64,000 bases of DNA from Anaerolineales bacterium (GTDB taxonomy: Bacteria > Chloroflexota > Anaerolineae > Anaerolineales > Villigracilaceae), in contig JAHDWB010000001.1 of the NCBI GenBank assembly GCA_023382595.1, positions 186,001 through 250,000 on the forward strand. Reading direction: 5' to 3'. The position numbers and the translations under genes are program-made. Below are positions 53,153 to 59,712 of the stretch, one piece after another; the stretch's first letter is position 1, and each line of letters opens with the position of its first letter. The notes beneath the pieces are model-generated. The model searched no databases. It saw only the letters and a program-made list of their open reading frames with translations, and had not been told where the DNA came from.

Positions 53153-54412
53153 ATGCAAAATATAAAATTTTGGATCACCAACCGCTTCCCCGCGCTGGGT
53201 TCACGCGACTTCGTCATTTTTCTCGCCGGTCAATTCATCTCCGTGATCGGTACCTGGGCGCAAGCCACCGCCCTGCCGTATCTCGCCTACCGCATCTCGG
53301 GTCGCCCGCTCGATCTGGGACTGATCGGCTTCGCGAACACCCTGCCGACCCTGCTCTTCGCCCTACCAGCGGGCGTGTTGATCGAACGCTGGGACAAACG
53401 AAAGACGGTCATTATTCTTCAGGCGGTCATGTCCATACAGGCGTTCGGACTGGCGTTCCTCGCTTTTACGGGCAACATCCAGATCTGGCAGATCGCGATG
53501 CTGGCATTCCTCTATGGTTCCGCCGTGGCAGTGGAGGTGACCGCCCGCCAGGCAATGCTGATCGAACTGGCTGGCAAGGAAGCGCTTCCCAGCGCCATCG
53601 CCCTGCAAACCACAGCCTTCAACCTCGGGCGGATTCTCGGTCCGTTGGGGGCGGCGTGGCTGATCTCCGTCACAGGGACGGAAGGCAGTGTCTTCCTGAC
53701 GAATGGCATCAGTTTCGTCTTCGTCATTGCCGGGTTGTTCGCCGCACAGACCAGGTTCAAGGTCGGGAACGAAGCGAACAAATCGCTGGGCATGCGTAAC
53801 GATTTCATTCAAGGCATCACATACATCCGTTCGAATAGTATCGTCTTGTCCGCCATTTTGATGTCGTCCTTGTTGGGATTTTTCGGCGTGCCGCTCCTTC
53901 AACAGATTCCAGCCATCGCACGCGACATCCTGCAAGCGGTGACGGATACGGAAGCCATCATCGCTGCGCGCACCAGCAGTCTTTACACGGCACAAGGCGT
54001 GGGCGCGGTGATCGCCGCGTTCATGATGACCTATTTCACCTCAGCGGACAAAAACAAGACTTTGCTGTGGGGGCAGATATTGTTCATTATCCCCGTCATC
54101 CTGCTCGGCATGACTGTGAACACAATGCTGGCGCTCATCCTGTTGGTGTTCATCGGTTGGGGCACAGTAACGCAATTGATCTCGATGAACACGACGATCC
54201 AGATTCGCGTGCCGAACGAATTGCGCGGACGGGTTTTCAGCGTGTATTTTTGGGCGCTGCAGGGTGTCGCGCCGTTCGGGAGCATCGTGGTGGGATGGGT
54301 CGCCCAGCAATGGGATGTTCCCACCGCAATTGTGGCGGGCGGAGTGGTCTGCCTGTTGGGAATTGCGCTTGTGCGCCTATTTTTCAGGCAAAATGCGGGC
54401 ATTTCGGCTTAA
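53153..54412 (+). CDS. MFS transporter (MFS_3/EntS-like)
   Basis: 419 residues with 12 predicted membrane helices. It begins with FPALGSRDFVIFLAGQFISVIGTW, typical of the enterobactin-exporter-like MFS_3 group. The cytoplasmic loop after helix 2 (GVLIERWDKRKTVI) fits motif A. Exported substrates in this group vary (siderophores, drugs), so none is assigned. ATG 53153 lies 41 bases after the SRAP stop. Longer frames only read back through that gene. Confidence 0.92.
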   Translation: MQNIKFWITNRFPALGSRDFVIFLAGQFISVIGTWAQATALPYLAYRISGRPLDLGLIGFANTLPTLLFALPAGVLIERWDKRKTVIILQAVMSIQAFGLAFLAFTGNIQIWQIAMLAFLYGSAVAVEVTARQAMLIELAGKEALPSAIALQTTAFNLGRILGPLGAAWLISVTGTEGSVFLTNGISFVFVIAGLFAAQTRFKVGNEANKSLGMRNDFIQGITYIRSNSIVLSAILMSSLLGFFGVPLLQQIPAIARDILQAVTDTEAIIAARTSSLYTAQGVGAVIAAFMMTYFTSADKNKTLLWGQILFIIPVILLGMTVNTMLALILLVFIGWGTVTQLISMNTTIQIRVPNELRGRVFSVYFWALQGVAPFGSIVVGWVAQQWDVPTAIVAGGVVCLLGIALVRLFFRQNAGISA

Positions 54413-54439
54413 GGCAGGCTAAGTGTTCGATTCCCCAAC

Positions 54440-54469
54440 TTGACGCTGAAATTTTGCCCATGATATGAT
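54440..54469 (+). promoter_or_regulatory. Sigma-70-type promoter, leaderless, of the M23 peptidase gene
   Basis: TTGACG (54440-54445), an 18-base spacer and TATGAT (54464-54469), ending 6 bases before ATG 54476. There is no Shine-Dalgarno sequence. It is the clearest leaderless promoter in the window. Confidence 0.7.
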
Positions 54470-54475
54470 GAAACC

Positions 54476-55672
54476 ATGCAAAACGAATTCAAGGAAGACG
54501 CTCCCGCGCCAGAAAGTTCGGGGCAAAAAAAGACAACCGACAAGCCCGTTACAAGACAAAGTATTTTCTCAAGGGGAATGAATTTTCTCGTTGAAATGGG
54601 ACTGGGTGAGTCCCTTTTACGGACCGGAACCAACTTATTTTCTGTCGCAGCCATCGCGGGAGTGATCCTGCTGGTGCAGGCGTTTTATCAGCGTCAGAAT
54701 CCGTCTGTTTCGGCGGATCAGGCTGCAGGTCCGGCAGTGAGCGCGCTTGTGGAGTCCAACGACACCCAGGCTATCAATCTTCCAGCCATTCAAGGCATTT
54801 CCCGCTCCGCGCAGATCCGCACCAATATCCCGTCGCGCCCGCGTCAGGAAATGACCATCTACACCGTACAGGACGGCGATACGGTTTTTGGCATCGCGGA
54901 CAAGTTCGGGCTGCAACCGCAGACCATCCTGTGGGGAAATTATACAGTTCTGCTAGACTCGCCGCACTCGCTGCAACCCGGTCAGCAATTGAACATCCTG
55001 CCGGTGGACGGGGTGTACTGGGAGTGGCTCGGCGGCATCCCGTTTGGAGAATGGGCGAAATTTTACGGCGTGACCGCCGCAGATGTCATTGAATTCCCCG
55101 GCAACAACATTGACAAGGACACCGTCGGCGACTATGAAAATGCAAATATCCGCCCCGGAACGTGGCTGATCATCCCCGGCGGGAAACGTGATTTTGTGAG
55201 TTGGAGCGCACCTCTGGGCGTGACGCGTGAAAACCCCGCCTCCGCCCGCGTACTTGGGGCTGGTGCCTGTTCCCCAGTCAGCGGCGGCGCTGTGGGCTAC
55301 GGATATTTCGTCTTCCCGACCAACAAACGCTATCTTTCCGGCTTCGACTTTTCTCCGCAGACCAATCACTTTGGGCTCGACTTTGCAGGCAATACCGGTG
55401 AAGCTGTGTACGCTTCTGATGCAGGTGTGATCGTGTACTCCGGCTGGAACGATTACGGTTATGGCAACATGATCATGGTGGACCACGGCAACGGCTTTCA
55501 AACGCTGTATGCCCACTTGAGCGCCATCAACGTTGGCTGCGGACAAAGCGTTGGACAGGGCGAGGTCATCGGCGCAGTCGGCTCAACAGGACGGTCATCC
55601 GGCGCGCACCTGCACTTCGAGTTGATGGCTGGAGCGAAGGTCAATCCCTGGGATTATTTACCACCGCCTTAA
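54476..55672 (+). CDS. LysM / M23 family metallopeptidase
   Basis: 398 residues. After a charged N-terminus and one membrane helix (about 50-68), a LysM domain (YTVQDGDTVFGIADKFGL near 124-141) binds cell wall; a second LysM-like segment follows. The M23 lysostaphin-type domain near 290-395 has HFGLDFA (zinc His and Asp) and HLHFEL (catalytic and zinc His). It would cut peptidoglycan cross-links outside the membrane, or act as a divisome-linked activator. Confidence 0.94.
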   Translation: MQNEFKEDAPAPESSGQKKTTDKPVTRQSIFSRGMNFLVEMGLGESLLRTGTNLFSVAAIAGVILLVQAFYQRQNPSVSADQAAGPAVSALVESNDTQAINLPAIQGISRSAQIRTNIPSRPRQEMTIYTVQDGDTVFGIADKFGLQPQTILWGNYTVLLDSPHSLQPGQQLNILPVDGVYWEWLGGIPFGEWAKFYGVTAADVIEFPGNNIDKDTVGDYENANIRPGTWLIIPGGKRDFVSWSAPLGVTRENPASARVLGAGACSPVSGGAVGYGYFVFPTNKRYLSGFDFSPQTNHFGLDFAGNTGEAVYASDAGVIVYSGWNDYGYGNMIMVDHGNGFQTLYAHLSAINVGCGQSVGQGEVIGAVGSTGRSSGAHLHFELMAGAKVNPWDYLPPP

Positions 55673-55675
55673 TAC

Positions 55676-55704
55676 TTGTCAAAGCGGGAAGGCTGTACTA
55701 TAAT
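55676..55704 (+). promoter_or_regulatory. Sigma-70-type promoter of tRNA-Val
   Basis: TTGTCA (55676-55681), a 17-base spacer and TATAAT (55699-55704). The expected start is about 8 bases before the mature tRNA 5' end. Confidence 0.8.
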
Positions 55705-55719
55705 CCCGCACGCTTCGTT

Positions 55720-55793
55720 GGGCGCATAGCTCAGTTGGTTAGAGCGCATGTATCACACACATGAGGTCCGGGGTTCGAGTCCCTGTGCGCCCA
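55720..55793 (+). tRNA. tRNA-Val (anticodon CAC)
   Basis: 74 bases fold into a full cloverleaf: acceptor GGGCGCA/TGCGCCC, D arm GCTC/GAGC, anticodon stem CATGT/ACATG with loop ATCACAC (anticodon CAC, reading GUG), and T arm with GGTTCGAGT. The discriminator is A and the 3' CCA is not encoded. A terminator follows, then a tandem array of copies of the 3' end. Confidence 0.95.
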
Positions 55794-55800
55794 CAAGTGA

Positions 55801-55825
55801 CGAGCCTTCACCGGCTCGTTTTTTT
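55801..55825 (+). terminator. Terminator of tRNA-Val
   Basis: CGAGCC/GGCTCG stem, 6-base loop and seven T, 7 bases after the tRNA 3' end. Confidence 0.9.
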
Positions 55826-55870
55826 GTTGCATGGGGTTCGAGTGCTTGCGCGATGTGCGCCCACAAGTGA

Positions 55871-55894
55871 CGAGCCTCTTTGGGCTCGTTTTTT
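55871..55894 (+). terminator. Second copy of the tRNA-Val terminator
   Basis: CGAGCC/GGCTCG with the loop changed to TCTTTG; six T follow. Confidence 0.75.
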
Positions 55895-55938
55895 ATTGCA
55901 TGGGGTTCGAGTGCTGCGCGATGTGCGCCCACAAGTGA

Positions 55939-55963
55939 CGAGCCTTTTTGGGCTCGTTTTTTT
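55939..55963 (+). terminator. Third copy of the tRNA-Val terminator
   Basis: CGAGCC/GGCTCG with loop TTTTTG; seven T follow. Confidence 0.75.
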
Positions 55964-56008
55964 GTTGCATGGGGTTCGAGTGCTTGCACGATGTGCGCCC
56001 ACAAGTGA

Positions 56009-56032
56009 CGAGCCTTCACCGGCTCGTTTTTT
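56009..56032 (+). terminator. Fourth copy of the tRNA-Val terminator
   Basis: CGAGCC/GGCTCG with loop TTCACC, as in the first copy; six T follow. Confidence 0.75.
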
Positions 56033-56169
56033 GTTGCATGGGGTCGAGTGCTACGCGATGTGCGCCAACCAATGTCAGCAAAATGGCGTTTTTTCGCCAT
56101 TTCGACAAAAACAACTATCAAAAAATCTCAAAAATTCGTAAGAGTTCCAAATCCGCCCGAATTCCCCCT

Positions 56170-56175
56170 TATAAT
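56170..56175 (+). promoter_or_regulatory. TATAAT promoter of the sigma factor gene, leaderless
   Basis: A perfect TATAAT ends 9 bases before ATG 56185, with no ribosome site. No -35 matches well, as is common when another sigma factor is used. Confidence 0.5.
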
Positions 56176-56184
56176 CAGGGGCGT

Positions 56185-56823
56185 ATGACAAATCGAACCA
56201 ACGAAACCTGGCTCGCTGACCTGAGGAGCAATGGCACGGCCCATGATGAGGCGCTGCACGATCTGCGTGAGATCATCCAAAAGGGCTTGCCCTATGCCCT
56301 GTCACGCTGGCTCGCATCTGACGATCCGCTCTTTCAACCGCTGGTGGAGGAAGTCACGCAGGAAACCCTCCTGCGCGTGCTCGATCAACTCGACACGTTC
56401 GAGGGACGCAGTCTCTTCACCACCTGGGTGCACAAGATCGCCATCCGGATCGCCCTGACCGAACTGCGCCGCAAACGCTGGCGCGACGCCTCCCTCGACG
56501 AATTGACCGAAAACGAGGACGCTCCCCCTCCCCCCGGCTTGCTTGCTGACCCGCAAGCCTCTCCTGAAACCGCGGCAGAGCGCAAGGACATGCTCACACG
56601 CGTCCGGCGCATTCTGGAAGAGGAACTGACCCCCAAACAGCGCGAGGCGCTTGTCCTGCTCGGTTTGCAGGACGTTCCCATGGAGGAAGCCGCCAAGCGC
56701 ATGAAGACCAACCGCAACGCGCTCTACAAACTCCTGCATGACGCCCGTCTGCGCCTGAAAAAGCGGCTCGCTCTCGAAGACCTCACCCCGCAGGATCTGC
56801 TGGTTGCCTTCGAAGCCAAGTAA
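56185..56823 (+). CDS. ECF-type RNA polymerase sigma factor
   Basis: 212 residues. Region 2 lies near 25-95 (VEEVTQETLLRVLDQLDTFEG, then LFTTWVHKIAIRIALTELRRKRW, which corresponds to the promoter-melting and -10 contacts). An acidic Pro-rich linker follows, then region 4 with LTPKQREALVLLGLQDVPMEEAAKRM and a helix-turn-helix. ATG 56185 gives a family-like N-terminus; an upstream frame only reads through the repeat array. A zinc-type anti-sigma-like gene follows 34 bases later. Confidence 0.9.
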   Translation: MTNRTNETWLADLRSNGTAHDEALHDLREIIQKGLPYALSRWLASDDPLFQPLVEEVTQETLLRVLDQLDTFEGRSLFTTWVHKIAIRIALTELRRKRWRDASLDELTENEDAPPPPGLLADPQASPETAAERKDMLTRVRRILEEELTPKQREALVLLGLQDVPMEEAAKRMKTNRNALYKLLHDARLRLKKRLALEDLTPQDLLVAFEAK

Positions 56824-56857
56824 GATTAATATTTGGTTAATCGTCTCAATTCCTAGA

Positions 56858-57148
56858 ATGAATATAAAACACTTTATTCAACGCATCCGCAACAAATTTA
56901 ACCCGCAACCGGAACTGACCGATGAGGTCGTACTCAAGTTCTTGAATATCCTTGAGCAGGCGCGCGCTGAGGAATTATCCTGCGGCGAGATCCATGCCCG
57001 CCTCGATGAATTCGTCGAAAATGAAGTTCAAACCCACGAAGCGGACAAGATCGCCCCGCTCATCCGCGAACATCTGGACATGTGCCCCGATTGCTGTGAA
57101 GAGTACGAGGCGCTGTTGACCGTACTGGAACATACAAGCGAAAACTAA
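56858..57148 (+). CDS. Putative zinc-containing anti-sigma factor
   Basis: 96 residues, no membrane helix. A late HLDMCPDC gives the Hx3Cx2C pattern of zf-HC2/ZAS anti-sigma domains, with an earlier Cys in LSCGEIHARLDEFV that could be the fourth ligand. Such proteins hold an ECF sigma factor until a redox or metal signal. The place directly after the sigma factor supports this. ATG 56858 follows the sigma stop by 34 bases; a longer frame starts inside that gene and lacks a ribosome site. Confidence 0.7.
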   Translation: MNIKHFIQRIRNKFNPQPELTDEVVLKFLNILEQARAEELSCGEIHARLDEFVENEVQTHEADKIAPLIREHLDMCPDCCEEYEALLTVLEHTSEN

Positions 57149-57177
57149 AAAAGGACGGGCGATCGCCCGTCCTTTTT
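57148..57177. terminator. Bidirectional terminator between anti-sigma and DUF1684 genes
   Basis: A perfect 30-base palindrome, AAAAAGGACGGGC over GCCCGTCCTTTTT with a GATC loop, serves both convergent genes. Confidence 0.9.
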
Positions 57178-57179
57178 CA

Positions 57180-57686
57180 TTATGCGTGGAACAGCTTCTC
57201 GCCCGCGCGGATCGCCACCTTCAAACGGTTCTCCGCCGGGGTGATCGGGCAGGACCACATCTCGTTGTAGGCACAGTATGGGTTGTATGCCAGGTTGAAG
57301 TCCACGAAGAAGCGGCTGCCCGGCAAAGGTTCGGGTTCAAGATAGCGCCCGGCAGGATACGTCTCCCTGCCTGCCAGCGAATCGACGAACGGCAGGAAAA
57401 ATCCATGCGGACTGCGGTAGATCGTCAACTCCGCCTCGTCCCCATCCACTGTAAATTTAAATTTCCCAAACTTTTCATATACCTGCACATCGCCCGTGGA
57501 GGTCTGCATCTCAAAGCGTTCTTTTTCAGGGAATTCATCCACCTTGACTTCAAGGCGCAGGGACTCGTCCTCTGGAAAGTAACTCAACCCCTGAAAGTTC
57601 TTTTTTTGCTCGCTGGTCAGCGGGCTTTGCGGGTGACCGCCGAAAAGCGCATCCTTCTCCGCGCGAAAAGCGTCCAATTCTGTCAT
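57180..57686 (-). CDS. DUF1684 family protein
   Basis: 168 residues matching DUF1684 from AGRYLEPEPLPGSRFFVDFN through NPYCAYNEMWSCPITPAENR to VAIRAGEKLF, with the paired Cys of this family. No signal sequence, so cytoplasmic. The function is not known. ATG 57686 has a strong GGAGG site. Confidence 0.92.
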   Translation of the reverse strand: MTELDAFRAEKDALFGGHPQSPLTSEQKKNFQGLSYFPEDESLRLEVKVDEFPEKERFEMQTSTGDVQVYEKFGKFKFTVDGDEAELTIYRSPHGFFLPFVDSLAGRETYPAGRYLEPEPLPGSRFFVDFNLAYNPYCAYNEMWSCPITPAENRLKVAIRAGEKLFHA

Positions 57687-57762
57687 TGTTCCTCCGGTAT
57701 CTTTTGATTAGACTGGCAGGCTGTTGGAATTCTTACGAACCCGGCATCCAACCGATCGTCCC

Positions 57763-57791
57763 TTGCCAATTCACCTGCTTTATGCTATTTT
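57763..57791 (+). promoter_or_regulatory. Promoter of the response regulator gene, leaderless
   Basis: TTGCCA (57763-57768), a 17-base spacer and TATTTT (57786-57791), ending 7 bases before ATG 57799. No Shine-Dalgarno sequence is present. Confidence 0.5.
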
Positions 57792-57798
57792 TATACCA

Positions 57799-58185
57799 AT
57801 GACATCCAGCCAGAAAACGGTCATGATCATCGAAGATGAAACGGACGCCGCCGAGTTGTTCGCGGAAATGATGCGCGTCAACGGTTTCCGCGTCATCAAA
57901 ATGTTCTCCAGCGCGCCCGCGATCCCCATCATCGTACAGGAAAAACCCGATCTCATCCTGCTCGACATCATGATGCCCGACATTTCCGGGCTGGAAGTCC
58001 TGCGCTACATGCGCCGCAAACCCGAACTCGCCCACATTCCTGTCATCGTCGTCTCCGCCAAGAGCATGCCCAGCGACATCAAGAACGGCATCGAGGCAGG
58101 CGCATCCATGTACCTCACCAAACCCGTCGGTTTCCAAGATCTCAAACAGGCTGTGGAAAAAGTCATAAACAACCATTCTGCATGA
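57799..58185 (+). CDS. Single-domain response regulator
   Basis: 128 residues forming one receiver domain: acidic pair IIEDE at 10-14, phospho-acceptor Asp56 in LILLDIMMPD, switch Ser in VVSAKS and Lys in YLTKPVG. No output domain. It resembles the truncated regulator at the left edge. It overlaps thpR by 4 bases, an odd pairing with an RNA enzyme. ATG 57799 was preferred because the longer frame begins before the -10 element. Confidence 0.92.
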   Translation: MTSSQKTVMIIEDETDAAELFAEMMRVNGFRVIKMFSSAPAIPIIVQEKPDLILLDIMMPDISGLEVLRYMRRKPELAHIPVIVVSAKSMPSDIKNGIEAGASMYLTKPVGFQDLKQAVEKVINNHSA

Positions 58186-58763
58186 ATCAACTGCGCGCCT
58201 TCATTGCCATCGACCTCCCCCAACCCATTCAGGAAGCGATCGAAAAACAAACTTCCCGCCTGCGCCAAGCTGCGGGAGATGGACTCGTCCGTTGGATTCC
58301 CCCGCAAAACATCCATTTGACCTTAAAATTCCTCGGGAATATCGCCGCCTCGCACATGGATTTTCTCAAACAACTGCTCCACCAAACCGCGGACTCTCAT
58401 CAGTCTTTCGACCTGCAGATCGGCGGCATCGGTTCCTTCCCAAACTCGAAACTGCCTCGCGTACTCTGGGCTGGAGTCCACGCCCCCGCGGATCTGGCGT
58501 CCCTGCAGAAAAATATCGAGGCAGGGGCAGCCCGCCTCGGCTACGAAAAAGAGGCGCGTCCATTCTCCCCGCATCTCACGCTGGGACGTGTCCGTCAGGG
58601 CATCGATCCGCGCGACCTGCAAAAGATCAGCGCCGCCCTGAACGGCATCCAGATCGGCAATATCGGCTCCGCCCGCGTGGACGCGGTGCATCTCTACAAA
58701 AGCGAACTGCGCCCTGAAGGCTCGCTGTACACAAAATTGTTTTCCGCGCCGCTATCCAAATAA
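58182..58763 (+). CDS. thpR: RNA 2',3'-cyclic phosphodiesterase
   Basis: 193 residues of the 2H phosphoesterase superfamily (LigT). The two catalytic HxTx motifs are HLTL at 44-47 and HLTL at 131-134. The enzyme opens 2',3'-cyclic phosphates at RNA ends to 2'-phosphates. It overlaps the response regulator as ATGA. Confidence 0.94.
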   Translation: MNQLRAFIAIDLPQPIQEAIEKQTSRLRQAAGDGLVRWIPPQNIHLTLKFLGNIAASHMDFLKQLLHQTADSHQSFDLQIGGIGSFPNSKLPRVLWAGVHAPADLASLQKNIEAGAARLGYEKEARPFSPHLTLGRVRQGIDPRDLQKISAALNGIQIGNIGSARVDAVHLYKSELRPEGSLYTKLFSAPLSK

Positions 58764-58784
58764 TCAATACCCATGAGGTGACAT

Positions 58785-59129
58785 CTGAACGCACTTGAAC
58801 TCGCTCGTGAAATCGTAAACTCCCTTGAAGATAAAAAAGGGGAAGACATCGTCCTGTTGGACTTGAAAGACATCGCTTCGTTCACCGACTATTTCGTCAT
58901 CTGCACCGGCTCCAGTGACCGCATGTTGGACGCGCTCGCCAGCGCCGCCATGGACGACATCCGCAAGAAATATAAGAAGAAGGGCAAAAAGCAGGGACTT
59001 TCCCGCGACGGCTGGGTGGTGGTGGATTTTGGCGACGTGGTCGTGCATCTCTTCTCGCCCGACCAGCGCGATTTCTACCAGATCGAAGACCTGTGGGAAG
59101 ACGGCAAGGTTTTGTTGAGACTGCAGTAA
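58785..59129 (+). CDS. rsfS: Ribosomal silencing factor RsfS, with a CTG start
   Basis: 114 residues that block 30S-50S joining by binding protein L14. The family start (LNALELAREIVNSLEDKKGEDIVLLD) is encoded without any ATG, GTG or TTG in that part. The only fitting start is CTG 58785, 6 bases after GAGG. An in-frame ATG at 58773 is followed by AGG and then a TGA stop. TTG 58857 would remove 24 conserved residues. The rest, from ASFTDYFVICTGSS to LWEDGKVLLRL, is typical. It lies 21 bases after thpR. Confidence 0.85.
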   Translation: MNALELAREIVNSLEDKKGEDIVLLDLKDIASFTDYFVICTGSSDRMLDALASAAMDDIRKKYKKKGKKQGLSRDGWVVVDFGDVVVHLFSPDQRDFYQIEDLWEDGKVLLRLQ

Positions 59130-59140
59130 CACAACCTATA

Positions 59141-59177
59141 AAAACATCCCGCAGACATAATGTCTGCGGGATGTTTT
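59141..59177. terminator. Bidirectional terminator between rsfS and ndk
   Basis: AAAACATCCCGCAGACA pairs with TGTCTGCGGGATGTTTT (17 bp) around TAA. Confidence 0.9.
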
Positions 59178-59196
59178 TATACACAAATTTTAAACT

Positions 59197-59649
59197 TTAC
59201 TTCTCGAACACCCACGCATCCACTGCGCGGGACCAATCCACGAGTTCTTCCTTCTTGAACCATAACGCAGTTTCACGTTCGCCCGTTTCGGGTTTGTCCG
59301 AAGCGTGGATCAGGTTGCGTCCCACTTCGAGCGCAAAATCATGGCGCAGGGTGCCGGGTGCGGCTTCCACAGGTTTGGTCGAGCCGACGGTCTGGCGCAC
59401 GGCGGCGACGGCGTTAGGTCCCTCCCACACCATCGCCATCACCGGCGCGGATGTGATGTACGAGATCAAGCCGTCATAAAAGACTTTGCCCTCGTGCTCG
59501 GCATAGTGCGCCTTTGCCAATTCCTGGCTGACTTGCATGAATTTCGCGCCAACAAGGCGCAGTCCGCGGCGCTCAAACCGGGCGATCGCTTCACCGATCA
59601 ATCCACGCTGCACGCCATCGGGTTTTACAAGTACGAGTGTTCTTTCCAC
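59197..59649 (-). CDS. ndk: Nucleoside diphosphate kinase
   Basis: 150 residues that transfer the gamma-phosphate between nucleotides through a phospho-His. The active His is 115 in [10 protein letters not shown], and [17 protein letters not shown] opens the fold. The start is GTG 59649, 7 bases after a strong GGAGG. Full length. Confidence 0.97.
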   Translation of the reverse strand: MERTLVLVKPDGVQRGLIGEAIARFERRGLRLVGAKFMQVSQELAKAHYAEHEGKVFYDGLISYITSAPVMAMVWEGPNAVAAVRQTVGSTKPVEAAPGTLRHDFALEVGRNLIHASDKPETGERETALWFKKEELVDWSRAVDAWVFEK

Positions 59650-59674
59650 AGAAAATCCTCCAAAGTTTGTTACA

Positions 59675-59707
59675 AAACCTGACAGGTCTTTGAGACCTGT
59701 CAGGTTT
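59675..59707. repeat. Perfect 15-bp-arm palindrome
   Basis: AAACCTGACAGGTCT and its inverse are separated by three bases. It lies between ndk and the TPR protein gene. On the minus strand it is followed by only TTTTG, so it may act as a weak terminator. Confidence 0.65.
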
Positions 59708-59712
59708 GCTTT

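Larger units (their letters stand above)
55770..56068 (+). repeat. Tandem array of tRNA-Val 3' ends plus terminator
   Basis: Five units begin GGGGTTCGAG at 55770 (inside the tRNA), 55833, 55902, 55971 and 56040 (degenerate), giving periods of 63, 69, 69 and 69 bases. Each of units 2-4 carries the T-loop sequence, a scrambled stretch, TGTGCGCCCAC (the acceptor 3' strand), then AAGTGACGAGCC...GGCTCGTTTTTT. No unit after the first can form a tRNA. The 391-base gap to the sigma factor gene holds this array, a short AAATGGCG/CGCCATTT hairpin and the next promoter. Confidence 0.85.

Noticed and set aside
55720-55793. selC (tRNA-Sec)
   Set aside because: The anticodon is CAC, the variable arm is short and the acceptor stem is 7 bp, so it is a normal tRNA-Val.
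55770-56068. CRISPR array
   Set aside because: The units are contiguous tRNA 3' end plus terminator, with no distinct spacers and no cas genes nearby.
55753-56121. A 122-residue frame with repeated Ala/Arg/Gly peptide across the tRNA array
   Set aside because: It only reads the tandem tRNA 3'-end units on the opposite strand. The peptide repeats follow the DNA period and there is no start or ribosome signal.
58773-58781. TGA as selenocysteine in rsfS
   Set aside because: selA and selB are present, but RsfS has no selenocysteine and nothing like a SECIS hairpin follows. A CTG start explains the frame better.
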